From Nitrospirota bacterium (GTDB taxonomy: Bacteria; Nitrospirota; Thermodesulfovibrionia; Thermodesulfovibrionales; JdFR-88), in NCBI GenBank assembly GCA_021789935.1, contig JAJYIR010000018.1, positions 14,538 to 48,795 on the forward strand: a stretch of DNA of 34,258 nucleotides, in the 5' to 3' direction. Below, in pieces: positions 7,202-14,669 of this stretch. The notes below the pieces were generated by a model. It was not told where the DNA came from, searched no databases, and saw only the letters and a program-made list of their open reading frames with translations. Position 1 is the stretch's first letter; the number at the start of each line of letters is the position of its first letter. A program made the position numbers and the translations under genes.

Positions 7202-8068
7202 TTAAAGATGCAGAAGCCTCTCTATCTTTACAAGTCCTCTGAAAGCCTCTCCGATTCCCAGAAGCTTCCCATTCGGCTCTTTTATCCTTATGCTTCCGGA
7301 AAGGGGGATGCGCGCCCTGAAAGGTGCCCCGTTTTGTATCCTTTTTAACTCCTGCCCCTCGATGGTCACCTCTTCAAGAAAACCCAGCGCCTCGTCTATC
7401 TCAAGAAACGCGGAGGCCTTAAGGCCGGGGCCTTCCGGCCCAAGCTCCTCCGGACGCACGGAGTCTTTTTCGTCGAACCGTCCGATCGCGGTCCTCCTCA
7501 GGCTTGTCACGTGGGCGAACGTCCCCAGGTTAGTGCCGATGTCGTCAGCAAGCGTCCTTATGTAAGTCCCTTTCGAGCAGGCCACGAGCAGCCTCGCACA
7601 GGGAGGCTCATAGCCAAGCAGTTGCAATTCTGAAATTTCCACCTCCCGCTCCTCCCTGGCAACCTCTATCCCCTGCCGCGCCAGCTCGTAAAGCGGCCTG
7701 CCCGCCATCTTCAGGGCGGAGTACATGGGCGGCAGCTGCCTGGTCTTTCCCAGGAACCGGGCCAGGACCTCTTCAAGGGCGTTTGGCTCTACGGACGCGC
7801 TGCCCGTTGCGGTAACAGTGCCGCAGGCATCAAAGGTGTCCGTCCTTTCGCCGAATTTTATGGTGGCCTCGTACTTTTTCGGCAGATCGGTCAGAAAGCG
7901 GCAGGCTTTCGTGGCCTCGCCGGTGCAGACGATAAGAAGCCCCGTCGCCAGGGGGTCCAGCGTGCCTGTGTGGCCCGCCTTTTTAATACCCAGGCGCCTT
8001 TTAACGAGGCTCACCGCCTGTTGTGAGGAAAGCCCCCCGGTTTTGTCCAGCAAGATTACTTTATTCAT
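7202..8068 (-). CDS. truB: tRNA pseudouridine(55) synthase TruB
   Basis: Converts U55 in the T-loop of tRNAs to pseudouridine. 288 residues from ATG 8068. The start is chosen for the typical TruB N-terminus (MNKVILLDKTGG) and an AAGAGG Shine-Dalgarno upstream; the longer frame to 8107 adds 13 unlike residues. The catalytic Asp38 is in GHTGTLDPLATG, with the downstream family motifs LPPMYSALKMAGRPLYELAR and CSKGTYIRTLADDIG. The C-terminal PUA-like part (KRIQNGAPF) is present, so the gene is full length. It is separated from the aldolase gene upstream by a strong hairpin. Confidence 0.97.
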   Translation of the reverse strand: MNKVILLDKTGGLSSQQAVSLVKRRLGIKKAGHTGTLDPLATGLLIVCTGEATKACRFLTDLPKKYEATIKFGERTDTFDACGTVTATGSASVEPNALEEVLARFLGKTRQLPPMYSALKMAGRPLYELARQGIEVAREEREVEISELQLLGYEPPCARLLVACSKGTYIRTLADDIGTNLGTFAHVTSLRRTAIGRFDEKDSVRPEELGPEGPGLKASAFLEIDEALGFLEEVTIEGQELKRIQNGAPFRARIPLSGSIRIKEPNGKLLGIGEAFRGLVKIERLLHL

Positions 8069-8133
8069 GGTATAGCCTCTTATTTTACACAAAAATAATG
8101 CCCACAAGAAACGGTCCGCAAGAAACGGAAAGA

Positions 8134-8161
8134 GATGAAGCCGCCAGGCGGCGGCTTCATC
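8134..8161. terminator. 12-bp perfect hairpin between the aldolase gene and truB
   Basis: GATGAAGCCGCC (8134-8145) and GGCGGCTTCATC (8150-8161) pair around a 4-base loop. On the minus strand it lies about 45 bases after the aldolase stop and is followed only by interrupted T residues (TCTTTCCGTTTC), so termination may be imperfect. Just beside it is a direct repeat of AAGAAACGG (near 8105 and 8120). Confidence 0.6.
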
Positions 8162-8203
8162 TATTAAACGGACAAAAAAATCGGCGTTCCCGACAGGTTT
8201 TTT

Positions 8204-8860
8204 TTACCCCTTTTTCTTTTTGGGCACCTTCTGCCAGTCTTTGAGGAATTTGTCCAATCCGGCGTCGGTGAGCGGGTGCTTCGTTAGCTGCTTGATCACG
8301 GAAAACGGAATGGTGGCAACGTGCGCGCCCATCCTTGCGGACTCGACTACGTGCATGGGGTTCCTGATGCTTGCCACGATCACCTGGGTATCGAACATGT
8401 AATTTTCCAGTATTATCATTATGTCCGAGATAAGGTCCATGCCGGTCTGGCTTATGTCGTCAAGCCTTCCCACAAACGGGCTTATATATGTGGCCCCCGC
8501 CTTTGCGGCAAGAAGGGCCTGGGTGGCGGAAAACACAAGCGTTACGTTTGTTTTTATGCCCAGGGAAGAGAGTTTTTTTACCGCCTTCAGCCCCTCTTCC
8601 GTCATGGGTATTTTAACCACGATGTTTTTTGCGATCCCGGAGAGGGATTTTGCCTCCCGGACCATGTCTTCCGCCTCAAGGGCCACGACCTCCGCGCTCA
8701 CCGGCCCCTTTGCCACCCGGCAAATCTCCTTAAGGAGCTCAAAAGGCTCCCGGTTTTCCTTGCTGATGAGGCTGGGGTTGGTTGTGACGCCGTCAACCAC
8801 CCCCATGCTCCATGCCTCTTTTATCTCGGCCACGTTGGCAGTATCTATAAATATCTTCAT
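8204..8860 (-). CDS. fsa: Fructose-6-phosphate aldolase/transaldolase, TalC/Fsa type
   Basis: 218-residue class I aldolase of the small transaldolase family, acting on dihydroxyacetone units and aldose phosphates in the cytosol. The N-terminus [16 protein letters not shown] and [11 protein letters not shown] are diagnostic. The Schiff-base Lys83 is in [16 protein letters not shown] and the C-terminal [15 protein letters not shown] are also typical. The tail ends in a Lys-rich KVPKKKKG. Sequence alone does not settle transaldolase versus Fsa activity. The start is 10 bases after the stop of the TPR gene, so the two may be co-transcribed. Confidence 0.93.
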   Translation of the reverse strand: MKIFIDTANVAEIKEAWSMGVVDGVTTNPSLISKENREPFELLKEICRVAKGPVSAEVVALEAEDMVREAKSLSGIAKNIVVKIPMTEEGLKAVKKLSSLGIKTNVTLVFSATQALLAAKAGATYISPFVGRLDDISQTGMDLISDIMIILENYMFDTQVIVASIRNPMHVVESARMGAHVATIPFSVIKQLTKHPLTDAGLDKFLKDWQKVPKKKKG

Positions 8861-8870
8861 TTCAGATCAT

Positions 8871-10886
8871 CTATCTCCTTGCGCGCCTTTTTTTTGCGTG
8901 CGGTTTTTTCATCCCCTCCATCTTTTGGAGTTCCAATTTTGCCGCATGATATTCCACATACCCCAGTTGCCCGGTTTTCATGCACTCCTTGAAGAGGTCC
9001 CGCGCCTTTGCCCTGTTTCCTTCCCAAAGCATCTCCTCGCCCTCATAGTAATACGCCTCGCACAGCCGCTCTGAGACCGCATTTTTGTCTTTCGCGTTGT
9101 TGGCCCCTTCAATGAGCCCTTTTTCAGTGACATCGCCAAGATAATATTGTGATATGCTCCTGGCCCAATCCGTGGCGGGATGCCCCTTAACGTAATCCCC
9201 TAGTTGCTTAAGGCCCTCTTTTCCCTTCTCCCGGGAGGTCTTCCTGAGGGCAACCAAAAGCCTTATCCTGGCCCTTTCGCCATCAGGGTCAATCCCGATT
9301 TCTTTTGTGAAATCCGCCGCCGCTTTGTCATATGATCCCTGGGCGAGATATACCATGCCCCGGTTGCCATAGGCCCGCTCATACGATGGATCGATCCCGA
9401 TTGCCTTGGTCATATCGTCTGCCGCGGGGCCGAACTGCCCTTTGTCATAATAGGCGACACCCTTGTTATTGTAGGCCCTGGTATAAGAGGGTTTCAGTGC
9501 TATGGCCTTCGTGTAATCTGCTATGGCAAGGTCGTATTGCCCCTTGTCGTCATAAGCGATGCCGCGGTTGTTAAGGGCGGAGGAAGATGAGGGGTCAATC
9601 CCGATCTCCTTCGTGAAATCGGCTATCGCCAGATCGTATTGCCCGTTGTCTATATAGGCAAGGCCCCGTTCACCTAATGAATAGGCATCAGAGGGTTTTA
9701 GCTCGAGTGCTTTTGTGAAATCGGCTATCGCCTTGTCATATTCATCCTGAAGGGAATAAACATAGCCCCGGTGCACGTATGCAAGGGCATAGGAAGGGTC
9801 AATCTCTATCGCCTTCGTGAAATCCGGAATGGCCTTGTCATATTGTCCGTTGGAGCGGTAGGCTATGCCCCGCCATACATACGCTTCGGTGTCCTGGGGC
9901 TGGAGCTCTATCGTTTTTGTAAAATCGGCAATGGCCTCCGTATATTTGCCCTGATTGTCATAGGCGATGCCGCGGTTATAGTATGCGAGATCGTAGGAGG
10001 GGGCCAGAGCGATGGCCTGCGTGTAATCGGCAATTGACAGGTCGTACTTTTTCTTGTGGTCGTAGACGAGTCCCCTGTTGTAAAAAGCGCGGTAATAGGA
10101 TGGGTTGGTCTCTATTGCCTTGGTATAGTCGGCTATAGCCAGGTCATACTGGCCGTTTTTGTCGTAGGCAATGCCCCGGCCGTTGTAAGCGTCGGTATAA
10201 GAGGGGTTTAACTGCAGGGCCTTAGTGTAATCGGCTATCGCATTGCCGAAATTTCCCTCTTTTTTATACGAATAACCGCGATTATAATAGGCGGTGGAGT
10301 CCGACGGATCAAGCTCCAGACACCGGGTGAACTCGGGGACCGCGAGGTCATACTGGCCCTTGTTTAAGTAGACCAGGCCGCGTCCGTCGTATCCCGAGGC
10401 GAAGGAAGGATTGAGTTCCACCACCTTGTTATAGTCGGCCAGAGCCAGGTCGTATTGTCCTTTGCCGAAATAGGAGTCTCCGCGGCCTAAATAAGCGTCG
10501 GCATTTGATGGTTCCAGCTCAATGTCTCGCGTGTAATCGGAAATGGCGGAATCGTAATCGCCCTTGTAATAGTACGCGTTGCCGCGTCCGTAAAAGGCCT
10601 TGTCGTATGATGGGTTAAGCTGCAAGGCCATTGAAAAATCAGAGACGGCTAAATCGTACTGGCCTTTGCCGGAATAGGCTATCCCGCGGTCCATATAGGA
10701 GATGGCCAGGTTGCTCCCGCTGTATCTGCCGGAAGTGATCTCCTGCGTGCATGCGGTTATGGCGTTGTCGTATTGTTTTGAATTGACATACTGGTAGCAC
10801 CAGTCCGTATCCGCCGATGCTATGCCAGCAAATAACAGGGGCAGAATCAGTGCAACTCCAGTTAAAAACTTCGGCTTGAAACTCAT
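8871..10886 (-). CDS. Secreted protein with 14 tandem TPR units
   Basis: 671 residues. The Sec signal peptide (MSFKPKFLTGVALILPLLFAGIASA) predicts export. Residues about 62-540 are 14 consecutive 34-residue TPR units with consensus AYxNRGIAYxxKGQYDxAIADYTKAIELNPSY, so similar that the DNA is a 102-bp tandem repeat. This should form one continuous superhelix for protein binding. The N-terminal part before the repeats has two Cys (WCYQYVNSKQYDNAITACTQEI). The C-terminal 120 residues resemble further helical repeats and end in a very basic tail (KKPHAKKRRARR). No catalytic domain is seen. It has its own promoter and may be co-transcribed with the aldolase gene, though the functions are not obviously linked. 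Confidence 0.85.
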   Translation of the reverse strand: MSFKPKFLTGVALILPLLFAGIASADTDWCYQYVNSKQYDNAITACTQEITSGRYSGSNLAISYMDRGIAYSGKGQYDLAVSDFSMALQLNPSYDKAFYGRGNAYYYKGDYDSAISDYTRDIELEPSNADAYLGRGDSYFGKGQYDLALADYNKVVELNPSFASGYDGRGLVYLNKGQYDLAVPEFTRCLELDPSDSTAYYNRGYSYKKEGNFGNAIADYTKALQLNPSYTDAYNGRGIAYDKNGQYDLAIADYTKAIETNPSYYRAFYNRGLVYDHKKKYDLSIADYTQAIALAPSYDLAYYNRGIAYDNQGKYTEAIADFTKTIELQPQDTEAYVWRGIAYRSNGQYDKAIPDFTKAIEIDPSYALAYVHRGYVYSLQDEYDKAIADFTKALELKPSDAYSLGERGLAYIDNGQYDLAIADFTKEIGIDPSSSSALNNRGIAYDDKGQYDLAIADYTKAIALKPSYTRAYNNKGVAYYDKGQFGPAADDMTKAIGIDPSYERAYGNRGMVYLAQGSYDKAAADFTKEIGIDPDGERARIRLLVALRKTSREKGKEGLKQLGDYVKGHPATDWARSISQYYLGDVTEKGLIEGANNAKDKNAVSERLCEAYYYEGEEMLWEGNRAKARDLFKECMKTGQLGYVEYHAAKLELQKMEGMKKPHAKKRRARR

Positions 10887-10959
10887 GTTACCCCCTCTTG
10901 GTGTTTTTAATTCAGAAACAGAAAACGCAGCCGGAAAGGACTGCGCAAATTGTGGACAT

Positions 10960-10965
10960 ATTATA
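10960..10965 (-). promoter_or_regulatory. Extended -10 promoter of the TPR gene
   Basis: On the minus strand the sequence TGCTATAAT gives a full-consensus -10 (TATAAT) with an extended TGn. No good -35 is visible. The transcript would start about 66 bases before the ATG at 10886. That leader contains a small CGCAG/CTGCG hairpin (10927-10946) followed by TTTT, which could act as a weak attenuator. Confidence 0.55.
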
Positions 10966-10982
10966 GCAATTTTCCTCTTTTT

Positions 10983-12311
10983 TTATCCCGCCAACTCCGT
11001 TCCGCTGTCCGTGCCGGGAAAGGCCTCTTCTATAACTTCCAGTATGTGCGCCGTCTTTATTCCGCCGCTTTCAAGCTGTATCCTGCAGCCCGGACAGGCG
11101 GTGACGACCATGTCCGCGCCCTCATAGGCGCTCAACCTCTTTGAAAGGAGTTCCCGTGAGGTATCCTTGTCCGTAAGGAAAGCCCCAAAACCGCAGCAGC
11201 CTTCCTCTTTTGGTTTTTCAATGTTTAAAAGCCCCAAAAACGGCTCCGCGTTGAACCCCAGTCCGTATTTGAGATGGCAGGGTTCGTGCCAGATAAGACG
11301 CAGGTCCGCTTTTTCTTTTTTCTTGATCGCCGGTCCCAGATCTAGCCTGCCCGGGGACAGCAAAAATTCTGTCGCGTCCATGGCGTTTTCCACGCTGCCG
11401 CCCACCAGCTCCGGGTAGCGCTTTTTTATCATATATACGCATGTGGAGCAGGGGCTTATCACCGCCTCCACGTTCAGCTTGCCGAAGATTTCCAGGTTTT
11501 TCATGGCGAACCTCCGGGCCTCATCCTCAAGGCCTAGGCCCCTCAGCGGCATCCCGCAGCAGACCTCGCCCCCGGGCATCACCACCTCGTATCCCGCCGC
11601 AACCAGCATGCCTATCAGGTCCTCGCCGGTCTCCGGCATCAGGTAATTGGCCGAGCATCCGGCAAAGACCGCCACCCTGCCCACGGCTTTTCTTGGGGTT
11701 ATTACCTGGTGTCCGTTTTTAAGCTGGCGCCTGGGGAAACTGATCCCCCTGGGCAGGCGGGACACCAGCCTTTTGAGCAGGCCGTGTTTCAGCCCGGTTA
11801 AGAACCTTGCGGCGCTCACGCCCGTGGCAGGCCTGTTCAAGCTCGCACGCAGCACGGTGCGCGTGAGCAGCCTTTTGGAATCAAACTTTCTTAAGGCATC
11901 GCGCCCCCTGTAGATGAACTCCGTGGGTTTAATGCCCACAGGGCAGGACGCGTCGCACCGGCCGCAAAGCGCGCAGGAAAAAATGCGGCCCAGGAGCCCG
12001 TCCGTGGGCGGAGGCCCGCCTCCCGCAAGCCCCTTCAGAAGCATGAGCCTTCCCCTTGGGGAAAAGGCCTCATTACCCGTCATTTCATAGGCAGGGCACC
12101 TGGCCTTGCAGCTGCCGCAGCGGGCGCAGTCCTCAAGCCCAGGGCCGTTAGCGCCTGCCCCAAGCAGCCGTTCCATGGCCCCGGGCTCCACCGCCTTGCC
12201 CATGGGATTGCCCTCAAGGAGCTTGCCCAATAGCCCTTCGCCTAAATCTTTAGCCGATGAGGCGAGCGCGCGGGCCCTTTCGCTTAAATTCTCATTGTTG
12301 TTTTTTTTCAT
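10983..12311 (-). CDS. glcF: GlcF/LutA-like Fe-S oxidoreductase subunit (two 4Fe-4S clusters, CCG domains)
   Basis: 442 residues. Two 4Fe-4S motifs lie at Cys62-65-68-72 (CARCGSCKARCP) and Cys113-116-119-123 (CALCGRCDASCP). The C-terminal half has two CCG modules (GCSANYL...CCGMPLRG; EPCHLKYG...GCCGFGAF) that bind further Fe-S or haem-like groups. This is the layout of glycolate oxidase iron-sulfur subunit GlcF, which passes electrons from a flavoprotein to the quinone pool. No flavin subunit (GlcD) is present in this window, so the donor is unknown; lactate, glycolate or another 2-hydroxyacid is possible. Its start overlaps larE by 20 bases, suggesting translational coupling. Confidence 0.85.
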   Translation of the reverse strand: MKKNNNENLSERARALASSAKDLGEGLLGKLLEGNPMGKAVEPGAMERLLGAGANGPGLEDCARCGSCKARCPAYEMTGNEAFSPRGRLMLLKGLAGGGPPPTDGLLGRIFSCALCGRCDASCPVGIKPTEFIYRGRDALRKFDSKRLLTRTVLRASLNRPATGVSAARFLTGLKHGLLKRLVSRLPRGISFPRRQLKNGHQVITPRKAVGRVAVFAGCSANYLMPETGEDLIGMLVAAGYEVVMPGGEVCCGMPLRGLGLEDEARRFAMKNLEIFGKLNVEAVISPCSTCVYMIKKRYPELVGGSVENAMDATEFLLSPGRLDLGPAIKKKEKADLRLIWHEPCHLKYGLGFNAEPFLGLLNIEKPKEEGCCGFGAFLTDKDTSRELLSKRLSAYEGADMVVTACPGCRIQLESGGIKTAHILEVIEEAFPGTDSGTELAG

Positions 12312-13095
12312 CTATTGTCCTGTTCAGACTCCCGCTTCTGAAACCCTCCAGATCCAGGCATACGAACCTGAAATGCCCTTTAAGCGCGGAAACGATCTCT
12401 TTTCTGGCCGCCAGCGCCAGATCAAAATCCTCCTGGCTTACCTCCACTCTTGCCACGTCCCCGTGGTCCCTTACGCGGAACTCCCTCAGCCCAAGCCCCC
12501 TTAAGGCGGCCTCGGAAAGGGCGAGCTTCCTGAGCCCGGCCTCGGTTACCGGCGTTCCGTAAGGCACCCTGGAGGCAAGACACGGAGAAGATGGCTTGTC
12601 CCAGGTGCAAAGCCCAAGCTCCCTGGAAAGGCGCCTTATATGGTCTTTTCCCAACCCGGCTTCCAGGAGGGGGCTTTTTACGCCGTACTGGCCCGCCGCC
12701 TTCATGCCTGGCCGGAAATCGTTAAGGTCATCAGCCGTGCTGCCGTCCATCACGCAGCCAAAACCCTCCTTGCGGGCTATGTCCGCCAAGGCGGAGAAAA
12801 GCTCTGATTTGCAATAGTAGCACCTGTCCGGAGAGTTTTCGGAGTAGCGGGGGTTTTCAAGCTCGAGGGTCTTGATGAGCCTGTGCGGCATTCCGATGGA
12901 GGAGGCCATCTCTATTGCCGTCTGCACATCCCACTGCGGATGCGATGGAGAAGCTGAGGTCACGGCAAGGGCCCTTATGCCTGAGATCTTCACGGCCTTT
13001 AACAGAAACGTGCTGTCCACCCCTCCGGAGAAGGCAACCACGGCGCTTTCAATGCCTTTGAGCAATTCAATCAAACGGTCTAAAAAACTGTCCAA
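12292..13095 (-). CDS. larE: LarE-type ATP-dependent sacrificial sulfur transferase
   Basis: 267 residues. The PP-loop SGGVDS is at 23-28. Cys172 in SSPCLASRVPYG corresponds to the Cys that LarE of Lactobacillus gives up as sulfur donor when building the nickel-pincer nucleotide of lactate racemase. A CxxC pair (Cys92, Cys95) in RCYYCK raises the alternative of the 4Fe-4S LarE type with three cysteines. LarB and LarC are not in the window. The start is TTG, chosen for the family N-terminus and an AAGGA upstream. It lies 27 bases after rng and overlaps glcF. Confidence 0.88.
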   Translation of the reverse strand: MDSFLDRLIELLKGIESAVVAFSGGVDSTFLLKAVKISGIRALAVTSASPSHPQWDVQTAIEMASSIGMPHRLIKTLELENPRYSENSPDRCYYCKSELFSALADIARKEGFGCVMDGSTADDLNDFRPGMKAAGQYGVKSPLLEAGLGKDHIRRLSRELGLCTWDKPSSPCLASRVPYGTPVTEAGLRKLALSEAALRGLGLREFRVRDHGDVARVEVSQEDFDLALAARKEIVSALKGHFRFVCLDLEGFRSGSLNRTIDEKKQQ

Positions 13096-13122
13096 AAAGA
13101 GAAAGTCCTTTTTTCTTTTTCC

Positions 13123-14631
13123 TCACAGCGCCGTGATCTCATAGTTTTCCTGGTGCAGCGCCGGGTTCTCGTTAATCGTCACTTCCATCCCGTAAGCGTT
13201 CTCTATCTCCTCCAGCTTCTGTCTCTCCTCATCCAGGAGTATCTCGGCCACCAGGGGATGGGCCGTAATAACTACGCGCTTTTGCCCGTGCCTTGCCATA
13301 CGCTCAGCCTTTCTGAATATCTCGTAGCATAGGGTGGTGACCGATTTTATGGTGCCTTTGCCCTCACAGTACGGGCATGGCTCAAGGAGTGTCCTGACAA
13401 GGCTTTCCCTTACGCGTTTTCTCGTCATCTGGATGAGGCCCAGTTCCGTTATTTGGGAGATGGTGCTCTTCGTCCGGTCTTTTTTCATCTCCTCCTGAAG
13501 CGCGCAGAAAACCTTCTGCCTGTTTTCGGCCAGTTCCATGTCTATGAAGTCCACGATTATTATCCCGCCAAGGTTCCTGAGCCTTATCTGGTAAGCTATT
13601 TCCTTTAAGGCCTCCAGGTTGGTGCGCAAAATGGTGTCTTCCAGGTCCTGCTTGCCCACATATTTCCCGGTGTTCACATCTATTACGGACATGGCCTCTG
13701 TCTGGTCTATCACGATATAGCCGCCGGATTTAAGCCATATCCTTCTGCCCAGCGCCCTTGAGATGTCCGTCTCTATGCCGTAGCTTTCAAACAGGGGCTC
13801 ATCCCCTTCATAAATGTCTATCTTGCTCAGGAGCTTGGGAAAATAGCTCTGGACGAACCATTTGACCTCAAGGTATTTTTTTTCGGAATCTATGATCATC
13901 TCGTCAACGCCGGAGCCCATCAGGTCGCGCACGCTCCGAAGCACCAGGTCCAGGTCTCCATGCACGAGCGCCGGCGAGCAGGCTTTCCCGTTTTTCAGGA
14001 CCACGCTTTCCCACAGGCTGACAAGAAAATCCAGGTCCCTCTGGAGCTCTTCCCTTCCCGCCCCCTCGCTTGCCGTCCGCACTATGAGGCCGAAGTTCTT
14101 TGGCCTTATCTCCTCCACTATCTCCCTCAGCCGTGCGCGCTCCTGCTCGTCCGCGATCCTCCTGGAGAGGCCTATGTGTTCCAGGTCGGGCATCAGCACC
14201 AGGTACCTGCCCGGCAGGGTCACGTAGGAGGTAACGCGCGCCCCTTTGCTGCCAATGGGGTTTTTCGAGACCTGCACCAGGATGTCCTGCCCCTCGTGAA
14301 GCAGTTCCTCTATATGGAGCTCATGCCGCTTGCCCTGCAGGAAATCGAGCCCGGAGAAGTTCTCGTCCTCGAACATGAGAGCATAGTCCTCAACAATATT
14401 CGAGCGTATGTCTGTCACGTAAAGGAAAGCGGCCTTCTCCAGCCCTATGTCCACAAAGGCGCTTCTCATGCCGGGCAGTATGCGGAGGACCTTTCCCTTG
14501 TAAATGTTCCCGGCCAGGCTTGCGTTTTTCCTGCGCTCCACATATACCTCCACGACTTGCCCGCCTTCTAGCAGCGCAAGACGCGTCTCATTGCCGGTCA
14601 CGTTCACAAGTATGCTGTTGAGTCCCGCCAT
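13123..14631 (-). CDS. rng: Ribonuclease E/G family endoribonuclease (RNase G)
   Basis: 502 residues, the length of RNase G, which matures 16S rRNA and cuts mRNAs. An N-terminal S1-like domain (GNIYKGKVLRILPGMRSAFVDIG, about 41-63) is followed by the 5'-sensor and DNase-I-like catalytic region. Metal-binding acids are visible in SVIDVNTG (Asp318) and IIIVDFIDME (Asp361, Asp364). The CPYCEGKG motif is the zinc-link CxxC. It lacks the long disordered C-terminus of RNase E. It sits 38 bases after the radical SAM gene, an association common in several phyla. Confidence 0.95.
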   Translation of the reverse strand: MAGLNSILVNVTGNETRLALLEGGQVVEVYVERRKNASLAGNIYKGKVLRILPGMRSAFVDIGLEKAAFLYVTDIRSNIVEDYALMFEDENFSGLDFLQGKRHELHIEELLHEGQDILVQVSKNPIGSKGARVTSYVTLPGRYLVLMPDLEHIGLSRRIADEQERARLREIVEEIRPKNFGLIVRTASEGAGREELQRDLDFLVSLWESVVLKNGKACSPALVHGDLDLVLRSVRDLMGSGVDEMIIDSEKKYLEVKWFVQSYFPKLLSKIDIYEGDEPLFESYGIETDISRALGRRIWLKSGGYIVIDQTEAMSVIDVNTGKYVGKQDLEDTILRTNLEALKEIAYQIRLRNLGGIIIVDFIDMELAENRQKVFCALQEEMKKDRTKSTISQITELGLIQMTRKRVRESLVRTLLEPCPYCEGKGTIKSVTTLCYEIFRKAERMARHGQKRVVITAHPLVAEILLDEERQKLEEIENAYGMEVTINENPALHQENYEITAL

Positions 14632-14669
14632 CAGTCCTTTTTTGTGGTCCGCTTTTTTATGGGTTTCAC

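Noticed and set aside
8321-8992. 223-residue plus-strand frame over the aldolase and TPR genes
   Set aside because: Shadow of two clear minus-strand genes; composition not protein-like.
9000-10700. Regular ~102-bp repeats that might suggest a CRISPR or satellite array
   Set aside because: The period is the 34-residue TPR unit of one open reading frame; no spacers.
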